Shown piece by piece: positions 1 to 10,710 of a stretch of DNA of 64,000 bases (position 1 is its first letter; every line of letters begins with the position of its first letter). The notes under the pieces were generated by a model. The model was given only the letters and a program-made list of their open reading frames with translations. It was not told the origin of the DNA and did not search any database. The stretch covers positions 1,240,001-1,304,000 of the forward strand of contig JAKUDP010000016.1 in assembly GCA_022570795.1 (NCBI GenBank), written 5' to 3'. The translations under genes and the position numbers were made by a program. The DNA is from Sphaerulina vaccinii. Its lineage: Eukaryota; Ascomycota; Dothideomycetes; Mycosphaerellales; Mycosphaerellaceae.

Positions 1-1
1 C

Positions 2-223
2 TCAATGCTTGGTCTGCTACAAAAGCATGATGCCCAGAACTTGTTCAAGCCGGAGTTCTTCGAAAAGAGAACGTCGAAGGCATTGGGTCTGGACTTTATA
101 CAGCTGAAGCCTGTTGCAAAGTTCGCAGATGACGTGAAACTGGAATTCAATATCGGAACGAGAGGCAATGGAGGCGACAAGCCTTATTGGCCAGCCGATC
201 TGAAGACTGAAGTAGTAGTATGA
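2..223 (+). CDS. 3' end of an unrecognised protein-coding gene (partial)
   Basis: An open frame runs in from the left edge and stops with TGA at 221-223, giving about 73 C-terminal residues. The peptide looks coding: mixed charge, hydrophobic spacing, and a tail containing GTRGNGGDKPYWPADLK. An ATG at 5 is in frame, but a real start is more likely outside the window. It converges on the P450 gene, whose stop is about 105 bases downstream on the other strand. I do not recognise the family, and an exon of a longer multi-exon gene is equally possible. Confidence 0.4.
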   Translation, partial: SMLGLLQKHDAQNLFKPEFFEKRTSKALGLDFIQLKPVAKFADDVKLEFNIGTRGNGGDKPYWPADLKTEVVV

Positions 224-327
224 TTGAGTAGCGACGAGCAAAATTCGTTGTCGCGTAAGGTTTCAAGCTCACTGTACATCTGTGTGTTGACACAGTCACA
301 GCAGTTAACTCTGCAACGAAGTATGTA

Positions 328-1982
328 TCAAGCTGACTTGCGCGGAGTCAGGACAACTTTGGTCCCGCTCAAACTCGTGCATGTCAAAGTGAGGAACTCG
401 GTCCAAGGCTGCGGATCACGACCTTCCAGCCCACTAAAGGCTTGACATAGGCGCACAGTCGTATAGCTCGCTTCAGTAAGTGCAAATTGCTGGCCAAGAC
501 AGATTCGAGCACCTCTAGGTTCGGTGTCAGCGCGATCTCGATCCAATCTCGATTCCCACTTACCCATTGAATGGTAGATACTCCCATCCAGGCCGCAGAC
601 CTTTCGCGCCTGTCTCGGCGTTGTCGAGCCAACGTTCCGGTCTGAATGCTTCTGCATCCTCACCAAAGTAATCCTTCCGGCGATGCATCGCGTACACGTT
701 CCATGATACTATCTCTCCTTTCGGGATGAAAATTGGTGCTCGTCCATCTGGTCCGCCTCCTACCGGTAGCGTGGTATCTTCTAGTGCTTCGCGGCTGTTC
801 ATTGGCACGACTGGGTGTAGTCGCAATGACTCATTGAGCAAAGCCTTCACGTACTTGAGCTCTTTAAGCTGCTCGAAAGTTGGCTGAGCACCATCTAGCG
901 TCGCGACTTCCGCCTGGACCTTCTCCCAGATGTCCGGCCGCTTTGCGAGCATGAACCAGGCATTCGACAACAGCGAGGCAGTCGTATCGCGCCCAGCAAG
1001 GAGGATATTGAGCAGCTCACTTCGGATTCTGATCGGGTCTGTCGTCTGTCTCACAAGCTCGTCGATAAAGACATAGCGGCCAGTATCCTCAGTGCTTTCC
1101 TTCTCGGCTAGCAACTGGCTGCGCTTCGCAAGTCCCTTCTGCACATAGTAGTCCACGAAGCTGTGAACGAAGTCGCGATCCTTCTTGAATCTCTTGTTGG
1201 CTGGGAAGAGCTTTGCCCAGTTACCCCATCGCGCTAGATTCCCAATGAAGTCCTGACTCTGGGTGAATGCCTCGGAGAAGCCATCGTTGCTGTCCTTCGT
1301 GAGAGATTCGGTAGATTCGCCAAAGAGAAACTCTGTAGCGCTATCGATCGTGAGACGAAAGAATCGCTCACTCAAGTCCACTTCTTGGCCAGGGACAATA
1401 GTAGCAATGAGTCGTGAAACGTGCTTTTCGAATGTATCGACGTCGCCAATTTGTGAACGTACGAAATTGGGCCGTAGCATTTCTCGGCTGTGTTGCCACT
1501 GAGCACCATCGGTTGTGAAGATTCCTGTGCATAATATGAGCATAGTTATCAACCTCACTTCGTGGCTCATACTGACCATCACCTAGCAGTGGACGAAAGC
1601 CAATCTTCCGTCGTGTTCCGAGACTCCATTTCTTGTGATCAATAGCTTGAATCGTCTTCAAATTCTCGGGGTCTAGCGTGACATGCATATGTCTGCCCAG
1701 AGCGACAAGACGGAACGTGTGTGTCCCTACATTCTGGAATCTTGCGGTTGCCACTTCCAGAAGGTTGTGGTTCTTCAATGCTTTGATGTTCTCAAAGAAT
1801 AAGTCAAGGCCAAATATCGTGTCCTTCTGGGGCAGTCTTGTAGCACTGAGAACGCCTCTCTCTCGCTTGAATGCTCGTCGTCGACTCCATAGCTCTAAAG
1901 ATGTTATAGAGTAGTAGACAACATACAAGAACGCCAAGCCGAGGATGGCTTTCGTTGTGGCTTGCAGTTCGGCGAATCCCAT
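328..1982 (-). CDS. Cytochrome P450, CYP52-like (alkane/fatty-acid hydroxylase type)
   Basis: Three exons on the minus strand (1982-1577, 1524-564, 514-328) encode 517 residues, normal for a microsomal P450. Introns 1525-1576 (GTCAGT...CACAG) and 515-563 (GTAAGT...CTAG) restore the frame exactly, the second inside the haem loop. Residues 12-27 form an N-terminal membrane anchor. The I-helix AGRDTT is at 312-317, ESLR (ExxR) at 367-370, and the haem loop FNGGARICLG at 454-463 with Cys461 as the expected iron ligand. The TDGAQWQHSREMLRPNF block is typical of the CYP52 and related family, whose members hydroxylate terminal carbons of alkanes and fatty acids at the ER; the substrate here is inferred from family only. 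LEU2 lies upstream on the same strand. Nothing indicates a pseudogene. Confidence 0.9.
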
Positions 1983-2855
1983 CGTGCCCAGATCGGTGCT
2001 TCTTTGCTAGAACAGATGGATGAACATAAGGATGCCCTCGTGGGAGTAGTATATGTGGATGTAACGTCAAGGGCTGAGACAGCGAGGCGAGAAGGAATCG
2101 TGCTGCCTGCCTGAGCTTCACAAGTACAGTACCTTACCGATGGAACCGAGAATGAGTGGCTTCGGTGACGCCGACGTGAAGTTCAGCCTCCAAGGCACGA
2201 AGTCAACCGTTACGAGAGGCGAACCAGCCAATTGCAGCGTCGGCAAAGGTCGCTGCTGGACGTTCCTCCAACGCTGCTGCGAGCATGGTCAGCATGGATT
2301 AGCTGGCGATGACTGACAACGACAGGCATAGGAATCCTCGTTCACGGCCGAAACAAGATGCACTTCGACAAGGCGTTGCTTTGCGATTGGAGAGTGCATC
2401 CGGTCACAAGCTCGATTCCCAGTCTTTTGGAGCTCTCCGGGAAAATTGTGTTCAATGTGCCGATTTGCCAAGACCTTGGTGGAGAGGCAAGAACGAGCAC
2501 GGCGTTTTGCATCTCTCCACGACGACAAATCATCAACAATATCAATCTTCGCCATCCTCTTGTCCGGACTTAGAGCTGCTATCAATGTCCTGACGGAGGT
2601 GACAACACACTCACAAGCCCTTCTCCTGGCCGAAGACGAACACCGCACGCCGAAGAGACTCCGCGTAAACATCGGGACGTGTCGGGCAGACCTTCTACGT
2701 CTCTCTATGGAAGTGACCTTATATGGACTCTATCGAAATGGCTTCCTCTCGTCGTATACCTTCGCTGCTACGACTTCTTACAGGCGAAGCTGAAGGGGTG
2801 AACCTTTCCAAGCAGGAACCCAATGAAATGGATCCACAGCTGCTGAGCGTCGTAA
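1983..2855. other. Intergenic between P450 and LEU2, no gene supported
   Basis: This 870-base stretch lies upstream of the P450 start and downstream of the LEU2 stop. Open frames on both strands (for example 2289-2672 minus and 2446-2793 plus) overlap each other, lack recognisable domains and have no convincing splice partners. It probably holds the P450 promoter and the LEU2 terminator. I see no repeat or transposon signature. Confidence 0.5.
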
Positions 2856-4370
2856 TCATCCGGTCAGCAGACGCTTTACTTCGCTCTGAAGCGCTTCACT
2901 CATATCCTTGGTTGTCGCTTTGCCGCCTGCGAGCTTAGTCAGTACAGCGTCTAGGGACATATCATGTACCTCATGGATTTGGACTCACCTAGGTCTCCGG
3001 TCCTGATCTCAAGTCCACCATCCTTCTTCGAATCGAGGACCTCGGAAACGGCCTGCTCAATAATGTCCGCCTCGCGATGCATATTAAACGAGTACCGCAG
3101 CATCATTGCCAGACTCAGAACTTGAGCAACTGGGTTTGCGAGTCCTGAAGGTCAAGACAACCAACGTCAGCAGATTTCCAATGGTTTCTAGCTTTTACAG
3201 GGATAATCTTACCCTTGCCAGAGATATCTGGTGCGGATCCATGCACCGGCTCGTACAGTCCTACGACGCCGCCTACGCTGTTCTGCCCGAGACTCGTACC
3301 TGGAGCGCCAGCAAGACTAGCACTGGGAAGCAATCCGAGGCTACCAGTCAAACCGCCGCTTTCGTCAGAAAGGATGTCTCCGAAAGTATTGTCTGTGACA
3401 ATGATGCCATTGAAGGCAGTAGGTTTGGTGATGAACAACATCGCCAGTGAATCTGCAAGCTGATGCTGGAGCTTCACCTGTGGAAACTCTTTCTCGAAGA
3501 CCTCGGTCACGATCCTTCTCCATACTCTGCTGTTAGCGAGCACATTGGCCTTGTCTGCGCTGAACACAGGTTGAGGAGGATCGCTTTGCATTGCTAGAGC
3601 ACCTGCAACACGGGCGACACGCTCGATCTCGGGCCTGCTGTAATTCAGCGCCGCCCAAACAACATCATACAGTCAACATACCTGCTGTACTCCCAGGGGT
3701 CGCAGGCGTAATCTTCCTCTTCGATCTACCTATGTCAGCCGAGGTGCAGTGCGAGTGGGCAGCGTCTCCTTACCTTGTTGCCGTAGTACGCACCACCACA
3801 GTTCTCTCTGATGAGCATGAAGTCCACACCTTCAATGACTTCTCGCTTTATGGGCGACCAATCCACCATGGTCTTCGATGCGAATTTGCAGGGTCGAAGA
3901 TTCGCAAAGATCTGATCAAGATTCAGCACTACCCAGACCAAGCCATGCAGTCAACATACCTGCATTCTCTTACGAATCCTCAGTAAGCCAGATTCTGGAT
4001 TCGGCTGACTGGTGCCCCATTCTGGACCGCCTGCGCTGCCGAAGAAGACTGCATCGGCCTGCTCGCACTTCTTCAGGACTTCTTCGGTCACGGAGTCTTT
4101 ATGTTTGTCTAATGAGCATCCGCCACAAAGATCGAAGTCACGCTCGAAGTGAACTCCTGTGGCAGCCTCTCTGTGAACGAGGCAACCGTTAGGAGAAGTT
4201 TGCAACATGGCTGCTTGTCCTAGAATTTGACACTCTTACATAATGTCCAGCACTTTCAGCGCTTCTGTCACCACTTCAGGTCCGATATGATCTCCCGGGA
4301 GCACTAAGATTCTGCCACCCTTAGCTGCAACCTTCACCGTTGTGCCGTTGGCACTGCTAGTCGCGGACAT
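2856..4370 (-). CDS. LEU2: 3-isopropylmalate dehydrogenase (leucine biosynthesis)
   Basis: Seven exons on the minus strand (4370-4240, 4170-3960, 3911-3774, 3725-3682, 3634-3213, 3144-2989, 2926-2856) encode 390 residues; all six introns (47-69 bases) are GT-AG and phase-consistent. The enzyme oxidatively decarboxylates 3-isopropylmalate with NAD+ in the third leucine-specific step. Visible landmarks are ILVLPGDHIGPEVV at the N-terminus, SAGGPEWGT, FANLRPCK, SPIKREVIEGVDF, the metal/substrate segment VTDNTFGDILSDE, and GLYEPVHGSAPDIS near the NAD site. It is somewhat longer than yeast Leu2 (about 364), mostly through loops around exons 2 and 4. Exon 4 is only 44 bases, and its acceptor partner at 3635-3640 (CAGCAG) could shift by one codon. 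It appears intact. Confidence 0.93.
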
Positions 4371-4671
4371 CTTCAATCAGGCGCTCCAGACTTGCGACAA
4401 CGTCAAACCAATTCAAGGAACACTTAGTGCTCATGCAGTATTGCAGAGTATTGGAGTGATTCTGATCAATACTTAGGACTGCTCAACCCCAGGACCGTAA
4501 CCCCGCCTCGCCTCCGCTTTCGGCCTCGTCAATGCACCGAGATCGGCTGTGCTCGCAAGTGCCAGCATGCACAACCATCCATCTGGAGGCTATGAATCTA
4601 CCGAGCAATGCGCAGCTCCATCCTACAGCCAAGCATTGGGGGTGACTTCTACCCCTTGCCGTCATGGTCTC
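4371..4671. promoter_or_regulatory. LEU2 upstream region
   Basis: About 300 bases separate the LEU2 start from the F-box gene stop, both on the minus strand. It must carry the LEU2 promoter. I did not find a clear Leu3-type CCG-N4-CGG site or a convincing TATA box, and open frames here are short and featureless. Confidence 0.35.
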
Positions 4672-5961
4672 TCACAGCGCAAGTCTCTCTCCAAGCGCCG
4701 CACCCACCGACTGCGGAAGGTCTCCGAACGATACGGTCCTGGCAAGTTCTTGCAAACCAGCTTTCACTTCTTGACGACTGCTGTATGTGTATTCAGCGCC
4801 TCGACCCGATATCTCGTCCATATGGTCCTCGCCTTGCCGTAACCAATGCAGTTCTAGCGAGTCCAGCGATAATTCTGCCGCCATCCAAGCGAACAGTTCT
4901 GCGAATTTGTCATTCGGACCCACGACGACATGGCGGAGAACCAAATGCCGGAGACTGTCCTTGTGCTGAGCAAGGAAAGCGCACAGATCTTGCTGTCTGA
5001 GCAATGCTCCAGTGAGGTGGAGACTCTTAAGCGAGGGTGACACGATGGACGTCAACACATGTGGATGTAGGAAGGAGTCCTGGCAGCATTTCCTACTGAA
5101 GTCCAGCCTGAGTTCTTGCAGTCTCGAGAAAGCGGATCTATTGAATTCGCTCATCGCCGCGAGGTCTTGGACGGAAACATTGTGCAGACATCCTGAGCTC
5201 GCAGAGAACGTCTCAAGTTTCGACCAGACCGACTTCAGGCATGATACACTCATGTCGGGGCTGAGCAATCTGAGATTCAGCGCTGACTTGCGTTCGGATA
5301 GCTCCAAGCTTCGCACCGGGAACTGAGTCCTGGCCAAGGCAGAAAGGAGCAGAGATGTGGTCTCGCTGTTTACATCTGGGCTGCGACCAAGCAAAACGTG
5401 CTCGTTTCTGTTGCATGTCTGTTTGTCGCTGTCCAGCTGCTGCACAAGTCTCCGAAAGCCATAAGGTGTCGGCGAGAAGTGCGTCTGTGTGGCTACCTTG
5501 AGCTCAGGAAACACTCCTCCGAGTCGCAAATTACTCAGCACTTCAGACAGCATTGACACATCCTTTCGACCCCGTGTTATCTCTTCAGCTTCGTGGCACC
5601 AATTACTCCAGATCGACTGCGAGCTGGGCTGTGAGGGACTTCGGGCATTTCCATTCACCGCTTTCTGATCGTTGCTTCTGGATTGCAGCTCCGTCACCGA
5701 TGACAGATTGGTGACAACCAATTCGATGGTCTTCAGTTTGCTCCGGAGTCTCTTATCTTTGCTGATGTTGATAAGTGTCTGGAAGGACTCTCTGGTGACG
5801 AGGTGTCTCCGCGTCGTGAAGTATCTCTCGAGGAAGATCTTGTCCATATGCCTGGACATCTCTCGTGAGGTCAAGCGTATGGAGAGAACTTCATGGCTGT
5901 CGGTTGCTGCAGCAATAGCTTCCACCAGCTCCGGCGGCAGTTGAAGCAGAGGCGATGTCAT
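4672..5961 (-). CDS. F-box-like protein with leucine-rich C-terminal part
   Basis: A single-exon frame of 429 residues starts at the ATG at 5961. Residues 5-45 (LPPELVEAIAAATDSHEVLSIRLTSREMSRH) match the N-terminal F-box pattern, in which LPxEL is followed by the L-R-L-T-S-R helix that binds Skp1. The rest is rich in spaced leucines (LRLDFSRK, LKSLHLTG, LRHLVLRHVV, LDSLELHWL), suggesting an irregular leucine-rich-repeat substrate-binding region. The expected role is substrate recognition in an SCF ubiquitin ligase; the target is unknown. Fungal genomes hold many fast-evolving genes of this type, so no orthologue is proposed. Confidence 0.75.
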   Translation of the reverse strand: MTSPLLQLPPELVEAIAAATDSHEVLSIRLTSREMSRHMDKIFLERYFTTRRHLVTRESFQTLINISKDKRLRSKLKTIELVVTNLSSVTELQSRSNDQKAVNGNARSPSQPSSQSIWSNWCHEAEEITRGRKDVSMLSEVLSNLRLGGVFPELKVATQTHFSPTPYGFRRLVQQLDSDKQTCNRNEHVLLGRSPDVNSETTSLLLSALARTQFPVRSLELSERKSALNLRLLSPDMSVSCLKSVWSKLETFSASSGCLHNVSVQDLAAMSEFNRSAFSRLQELRLDFSRKCCQDSFLHPHVLTSIVSPSLKSLHLTGALLRQQDLCAFLAQHKDSLRHLVLRHVVVGPNDKFAELFAWMAAELSLDSLELHWLRQGEDHMDEISGRGAEYTYSSRQEVKAGLQELARTVSFGDLPQSVGAALGERLAL

Positions 5962-7206
5962 CTTGAATGATTCTTGGCTGGGTGGTGAGTACCTATGCCA
6001 GAAGTGGCTGAATGCTGACAGCCTTACGCAGAGGCAGTATGCCGTTCAAGAACCCTCTCTGGATGCCCATATCTTCACGCATCTATTCTCGGAGCGCCCA
6101 CACGGCCAGTAGTCGGTGCTCCGTGCAGTCGACTGGTCGATTTGAAAAAGCCGTAATGGATCGATGAACGCGATCATCCGCGTGGAAGTCATCAGCGCCA
6201 CGAGCGCTCACTGGCTGGTTGAACGCCTATGGCTCCGGAGAGCCTTTCCCGCGTGGTTGCATACGCTCTCGGTACAAATTCGCCTACGCTAGAATGTTCC
6301 ATTGTGCTCACTATCGGCTTCCACGCGTACGCACTATCGCCTTATATGCCTCTACTACCGACGAGCTTTGACCCCACACACACACGCTACGAGGTCTCCA
6401 GATCTCAAGCAAGATGAATCTCAACAGCGCGACATCAGAGGTGGAAATGGCTGGTACTGCGATAGTGCGCAGCTTCGTCGATGAAGTATATCCGGGATGC
6501 CGCAACTTGAGATTTCTGAGCCGCAAATCTGGGCATTTCTAGCGCATATGCAGGCACGACTCGGAAAGAGACCGAGTTGCTCCTTGCAAATGTATGCTGT
6601 ACAGTGTGGTCGCATAAACCGGAGATTGCGGGCCGCCGAGAAGTCCAAGCCCTGCGATGTTTACACGAACTCCAATCACGTTCAGAAATTCACACAACGT
6701 CTGATCTGTTGACAGCATCCTGGTAGGTAGTGATAAGGAGTCAAGATGGTGGTCTGATGCAACGAGGTGGAATCACTGTATGGCTGCCGACGAACGGCGA
6801 ATAGGCTGCGATCGAAAGATGCTGCAAGCTCGATTCAAAGATCGACCAGTGGCTTGTGAACAGCTGACTATTCACTGCAGCTATCAAGACTAAAGTACAG
6901 CACCAGCTCCTTCAAATGCAATCGCACATAATGCAATAACCATAAACCATGAATGCCGCCACGGAGTCTCCTGCCTGGACAGCAGTCCGTTCCGGAGAAA
7001 ACCGATCAAGGACACATATGCAATCGTAACAACCGACTCAGCGCCCTGTAGAGCCTCCTGCCAGGACCAAGATCCATTCCGGAGTCACCGTCTGCCGAAG
7101 TGCGCCATTTTCTTTCAGAAGCTCAGTGACCTGCAGAGTCTCCTGCCGAGCCTAAGCTCTTCCGTAGAAAGCTGCTCACTGAGACAAAGCTCGAAGAGAG
7201 AGCTTC
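5962..7206. other. Intergenic 1.2 kb with a three-copy imperfect repeat
   Basis: No gene is supported between the F-box start and the secreted-protein stop. Open frames at 6229-6712 are short and overlap on both strands. The right end contains three spaced copies of a short motif, listed separately at 6964-7170. Confidence 0.5.
6964..7170. repeat. Three imperfect direct repeats, period about 86 bases
   Basis: The block GAGTCTCCTGCC, about ten variable bases, then TCCGTTCCGGAG begins at 6964 and recurs with changes at 7051 (GAGCCTCCTGCC...ATCCATTCCGGAG) and 7136 (GAGTCTCCTGCC...CTCTTCCGTAGA). The intervals are 87 and 85 bases. The copies lie just downstream of the stop of the secreted-protein gene. 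They could be an old tandem duplication or elements in its 3' untranslated region. Confidence 0.45.
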
Positions 7207-8059
7207 TTAAACGAGGTCACCGTTACCGTTGCAGCGACGGATCGGTGGGTTGGATGCCTTGCGCTGGCAATCGGAGACAGCACCTCCGGTCCATGACACC
7301 CCGTTGAAGTTGGCAGAAAGACGGTCATCGGCCATGAAGGTGCCAATCTGCTTGGAGGAGCCAACACATCCCTGGCTGATAGTTCCATAACGGCGAGTGG
7401 TCAATGGGTTGAGAACCATGGCACCGCAGTTGCCGACGAGCACTGTAGCTCTGTTCAAGTTGGATGCGGACGAAGTCCATGAGCGCGAGTAATCGACGCT
7501 GAAACCAGCCTTGAGCCAATCCTTGATGGCAGTTGGGTCAAGGCCACCAGTGACCGTGATGGTGTTGGTGACGGACTTTCCGCTGGAGACATCAATCCAA
7601 ATGTCGCTCTGCTTGGCGCATGCCACGTTGGACATCTGGATATCCCAGTCGACGAATGTCTCAGTCTTGGTGACACGGCGGGACTGGGTGTTTCCGCAAG
7701 TCTGACGCTTGCTGATGTCGGCGTTGACATCGACATCAACATCGACGCTGGCAGTGAAGTTGAGAAAGTCGTGGTCCACCGGTGGCTCAGTCAGGTGGAT
7801 ACCGTTGGCAGTGAAGAGGTTTTGCCACTCGGTCTCGTTGAGCGAAAGTCCTGTGAAACCGTTAGTGTTCTGTTCGAGAAATCGAACAAGAGTGAATCTA
7901 CTCACGGTTCTCATCAATGTCCTGGAGGAACTTCGTGAGTGCCTCAGCCTCAGCGAGAGTGTCTGGGGTGAAGTCGATGTCTGGAGTAACCGGCTCAGCG
8001 ATTGGCGAGCACATGACTGCCTTGGCGGCGATGAGGCCGAAGAAGATCTTGGAAAGCAT
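7207..8059 (-). CDS. Secreted cysteine-containing protein with propeptide and Kex2 site
   Basis: Two exons (8059-7906, 7850-7207; intron 7851-7905) encode 265 residues. The start at 8059 is chosen because it begins a good signal peptide (MLSKIFFGLIAAKAVMCS, about 1-18). A propeptide follows, rich in acidic and V-D repeats (ASVDVDVDVNADIS), ending in Lys99-Arg100, the classical Kex2 cleavage pair. The predicted mature part (101-265) holds six cysteines, so three disulfides are possible, and no membrane segment. It contains Thr/Ser-rich stretches such as SVTNTITVTGG and SRSWTSSAS. I do not recognise the family. Layout and size suit a secreted effector, a toxin-like protein or a cell-surface protein, but no activity can be assigned. 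Confidence 0.75.
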
Positions 8060-10186
8060 CTTGAAGTTAAGACTGGTGGAGGTGGTCTGTGAAGATTGTG
8101 TTGATGTGATGAGTGTTGATGTGAGTGATTGGAGGATCAACAACAGCGTCGACTTCGAGTCTTTGTATACACACAGGTCTGGACGGTGTGAGAGAGTCAG
8201 AGCAAGTGCAGATGGCCTAGCACTCCACCCAACGCACGGTATTCACGCCACAAACCTGGGCTACACCAATGGAGAGCCTCGAACGATGGCACGATACTGA
8301 CCAGCTGATTATTGTGGTTTGAACGAAGATCTACCCGACAATGAATCTTGCTGACATTCGGATCAGAGCAGGAGCCCGCGATCCCGATATCGGAAGAACG
8401 ACAGTACGATAGCTTCCTACTGGTGGCTCTGCGAAATGCGATCAGTGCGATGCAATTACACCCTGGCACTTCCGCCGGCTCATAGCACGCCAACTGCATA
8501 GAGACCATCCTCTTAGTGATATTGACACACTGCGGCTCCACTGCACTACCTCTATGATCTGCTCCCATAATCAGATACACCACTGTGGTGATCTAAGAAT
8601 ACGACGTGAGGTCTGACTTTACTTTACTAATGTAGAACAAGCTTGGTAAGAGCCGCGGCTAAGATCTTTAGATTGTCTCTCCAGATTCTGCATGAAAGCC
8701 GACTCGTTCAGACTGTCAATCAAGCTCCACTCTTGGCTGAAACTCGTCATTTAGATCTGGTGCCATGCATGGGGCCCGATGATGGGGCGAGTCCTTATTC
8801 GTTGAAACAACCTCAGCATGAACCACTGGCGGTAGGATGGTTGTGTTATCGTTGCCATGCCACCACATGGCAGACATGGTCTTCCGGTCTGCGATCTGAC
8901 AGATTATCCAATGATGGCCGAGCCGAACTTCAAGCGTCGTCAGGATCCTGGAATCTATGGGGGAATGAGCGACCAGGATATGACTATAGCCTGAGTTCGC
9001 TCTAGCAAGGGAGCTCGTGACTTCTAGCTACCTTCTAGAAACACTGCTGAACCCAATGGCTGAGCTCCACTCACACAATGTGGAAGTCTATTCCTCGGTA
9101 TAGACCCACAGTTGTGAAACTGAGAAGTTAGCAGCGACCATATCACTTTGGGGCTCTGTGGTAATGGCTACATTCCGGCATACTCGGCTGATCTCCAATA
9201 CGATCATTACCCATAGAGCCAGTGCGAGAGATCGGCAGCCAAACACTGACGGCTGTACTGACTAATCACTTAGTGCTGGGCACACCACAACATGATCGTC
9301 CTCCAATGCGGCCGCGCCCGACTCAAGTGTACTAGAGCGTGGAGATACGAGTAGTGATCATTGATGATGTTCGAGATAGCGAACCTGACGACCAGTCAGC
9401 ACTCACACTCGCCTCTTAGCAAGCACGTGGTGTCCTTCCCCACTGGCACCTCGATGAACGGCGAGCGATCGTGCTGCTCATCAGGGATCATTACGATCCG
9501 TGTGTCAAGAGCTTCTCGAAGCAATAGCCTTGCTCTTCAGCTGGGCTGACACTAGCCACAGCACCAGACCTGCGCCATACAGTTCGTTCATAGACTTATG
9601 AGCCTTAGTGAACTCCTGCATGGTACCATTAGAATCCTCTTGGCTCAACGGATCCAAATGACTTAGGACTGGATGTCCAATGCTACCCAGGGCGCAGCAA
9701 TCACATCCGCACGTGGGCGGTCTCTGGAGTAGATCAGCGGCCATGATTGTCATTAGCTGACCGCGCGTATCAAGTTGATGCCGTTCATTGGAGCTGTAGT
9801 AGGCAATAAGGTGGAGGATTTCCAGGGTCTCAGAGTATGTAATCAATAATGCTCCGCTCACAGCTGTTCCAGTTCCACTATCTATCCTACTGAGACAAGA
9901 AGTCCGCTGTTGTGGAGTGGAGTCCGACGCGAGCTTCTCGGTCAACCTCAATGGCACCATTCATGTATCTCGTTACTCGTTTGCTCAAGAGTTCGTTTCA
10001 CTTGGGTGGCGTTTGGCGACGCTTGGGTGTACGATTACGACTGCGCAGTGGCAAGTCAGTGGTATACTTGAAGTGACTTGTTCGGCCTCGAAGTGAAGTC
10101 TATCATCATCAGCATTCAATCACTCCAATCTCAATCAAGAACCAAGTCAACCATCCTTGACAACCTTTATACACACCACCGCCAAT
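8060..10186. other. Gene-poor 2.1 kb
   Basis: This lies between divergent secreted-protein genes (7207-8059 minus, 10187-10710 plus) and must include both promoters. Frames at 8643-9005 (plus) and 9505-9960 (minus) show no domain, splice partner or signal peptide that I could defend. Base composition is normal and there is no RIP signature. A TATA-like TTTATAC sits at about 10167, some 20 bases before the plus-strand gene. Confidence 0.45.
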
Positions 10187-10710
10187 ATGAGAGTCACTTC
10201 ATTCACGCTGCTGGCAGCCTCATTCGCCATTGGGTACGTACTTCCTTCATCCGGGTCTCGACTTCGTCCGTCTCTGGCTGCATAGCTAGACTTCACTCCA
10301 GACAGATCATCCTACTACTACCCCAGATCCGCGTCCTCACACAAACATGCATGACAGAACATCAATAATGAGCAACGACTAACATCCTCCTCCCTTCCAG
10401 ATCCTACGCCAAACTCCACAGCATAGCAGTCTGCGTCACAGGCCGCACACTCACCAACCCAGGAGGCACACCCTTCTCCCCTTCAATGACCTACTACAAA
10501 AACTACGAAGTTTTGGTTCCAGCAACAGAGTGTGCATGCGGATACTACAAGAATCGCAAAACTGGTACAAAGCAATGGGACAGATGCCCAGATTGCACTT
10601 TTGATGCTAATGCTGGAGAGTGCCACTCTGCTGCTTGGCATATTGGCGGTGATGAGATGAACCATTATTGTACGAAGTATTGTGGCGCTCAGGGCTCTGA
10701 GGCCAACTAA
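10187..10710 (+). CDS. Small secreted 8-cysteine protein (candidate effector)
   Basis: Two exons (10187-10233, 10401-10710) encode 118 residues. The 167-base intron, the longest assigned in this window, falls inside the signal peptide; GTACGT...TTCCAG restores the frame through a split Gly codon. Residues 1-18 (MRVTSFTLLAASFAIGSY) make a signal peptide. The mature part of about 100 residues has eight cysteines (AVC, TECAC, DRCPDC, GEC, HYC, KYC), enough for four disulfides, and no membrane segment. Small size, secretion and Cys content fit an apoplastic effector or antimicrobial protein. I do not recognise the family and infer no specific activity. It lies about 3.6 kb from the first RIPped transposon block. 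Confidence 0.75.

Noticed and set aside
328..1982. Frameshift at the P450 haem loop
   Set aside because: A 49-base GTAAGT...CTAG intron at 515-563 restores FNGGARICLG exactly.
2289..2793. Overlapping frames on both strands between P450 and LEU2
   Set aside because: Composition and lack of domains suggest chance.
328..4370. P450 plus LEU2 as a secondary-metabolite gene cluster
   Set aside because: No synthase, transporter or regulator accompanies them; adjacency alone is not evidence.
2856..4370. LEU2 as a pseudogene because its frame is broken in several places
   Set aside because: All six breaks resolve into short GT-AG introns with matching phase.
8643..9005. 120-codon plus-strand frame
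   Set aside because: No signal peptide, domain or splicing; unremarkable composition.
9294..9353. Zn2Cys6-like CGRARLKC on the plus strand
   Set aside because: Only two of six cysteines, a 20-codon frame ending in TAG, and the opposite strand to the frame above.
9505..9960. 151-codon minus-strand frame with a Cys-rich segment (CGCDCCALG)
   Set aside because: It recalls the C-terminal part of AflR-type regulators only loosely, has no DNA-binding domain upstream on its strand and no splice partner.
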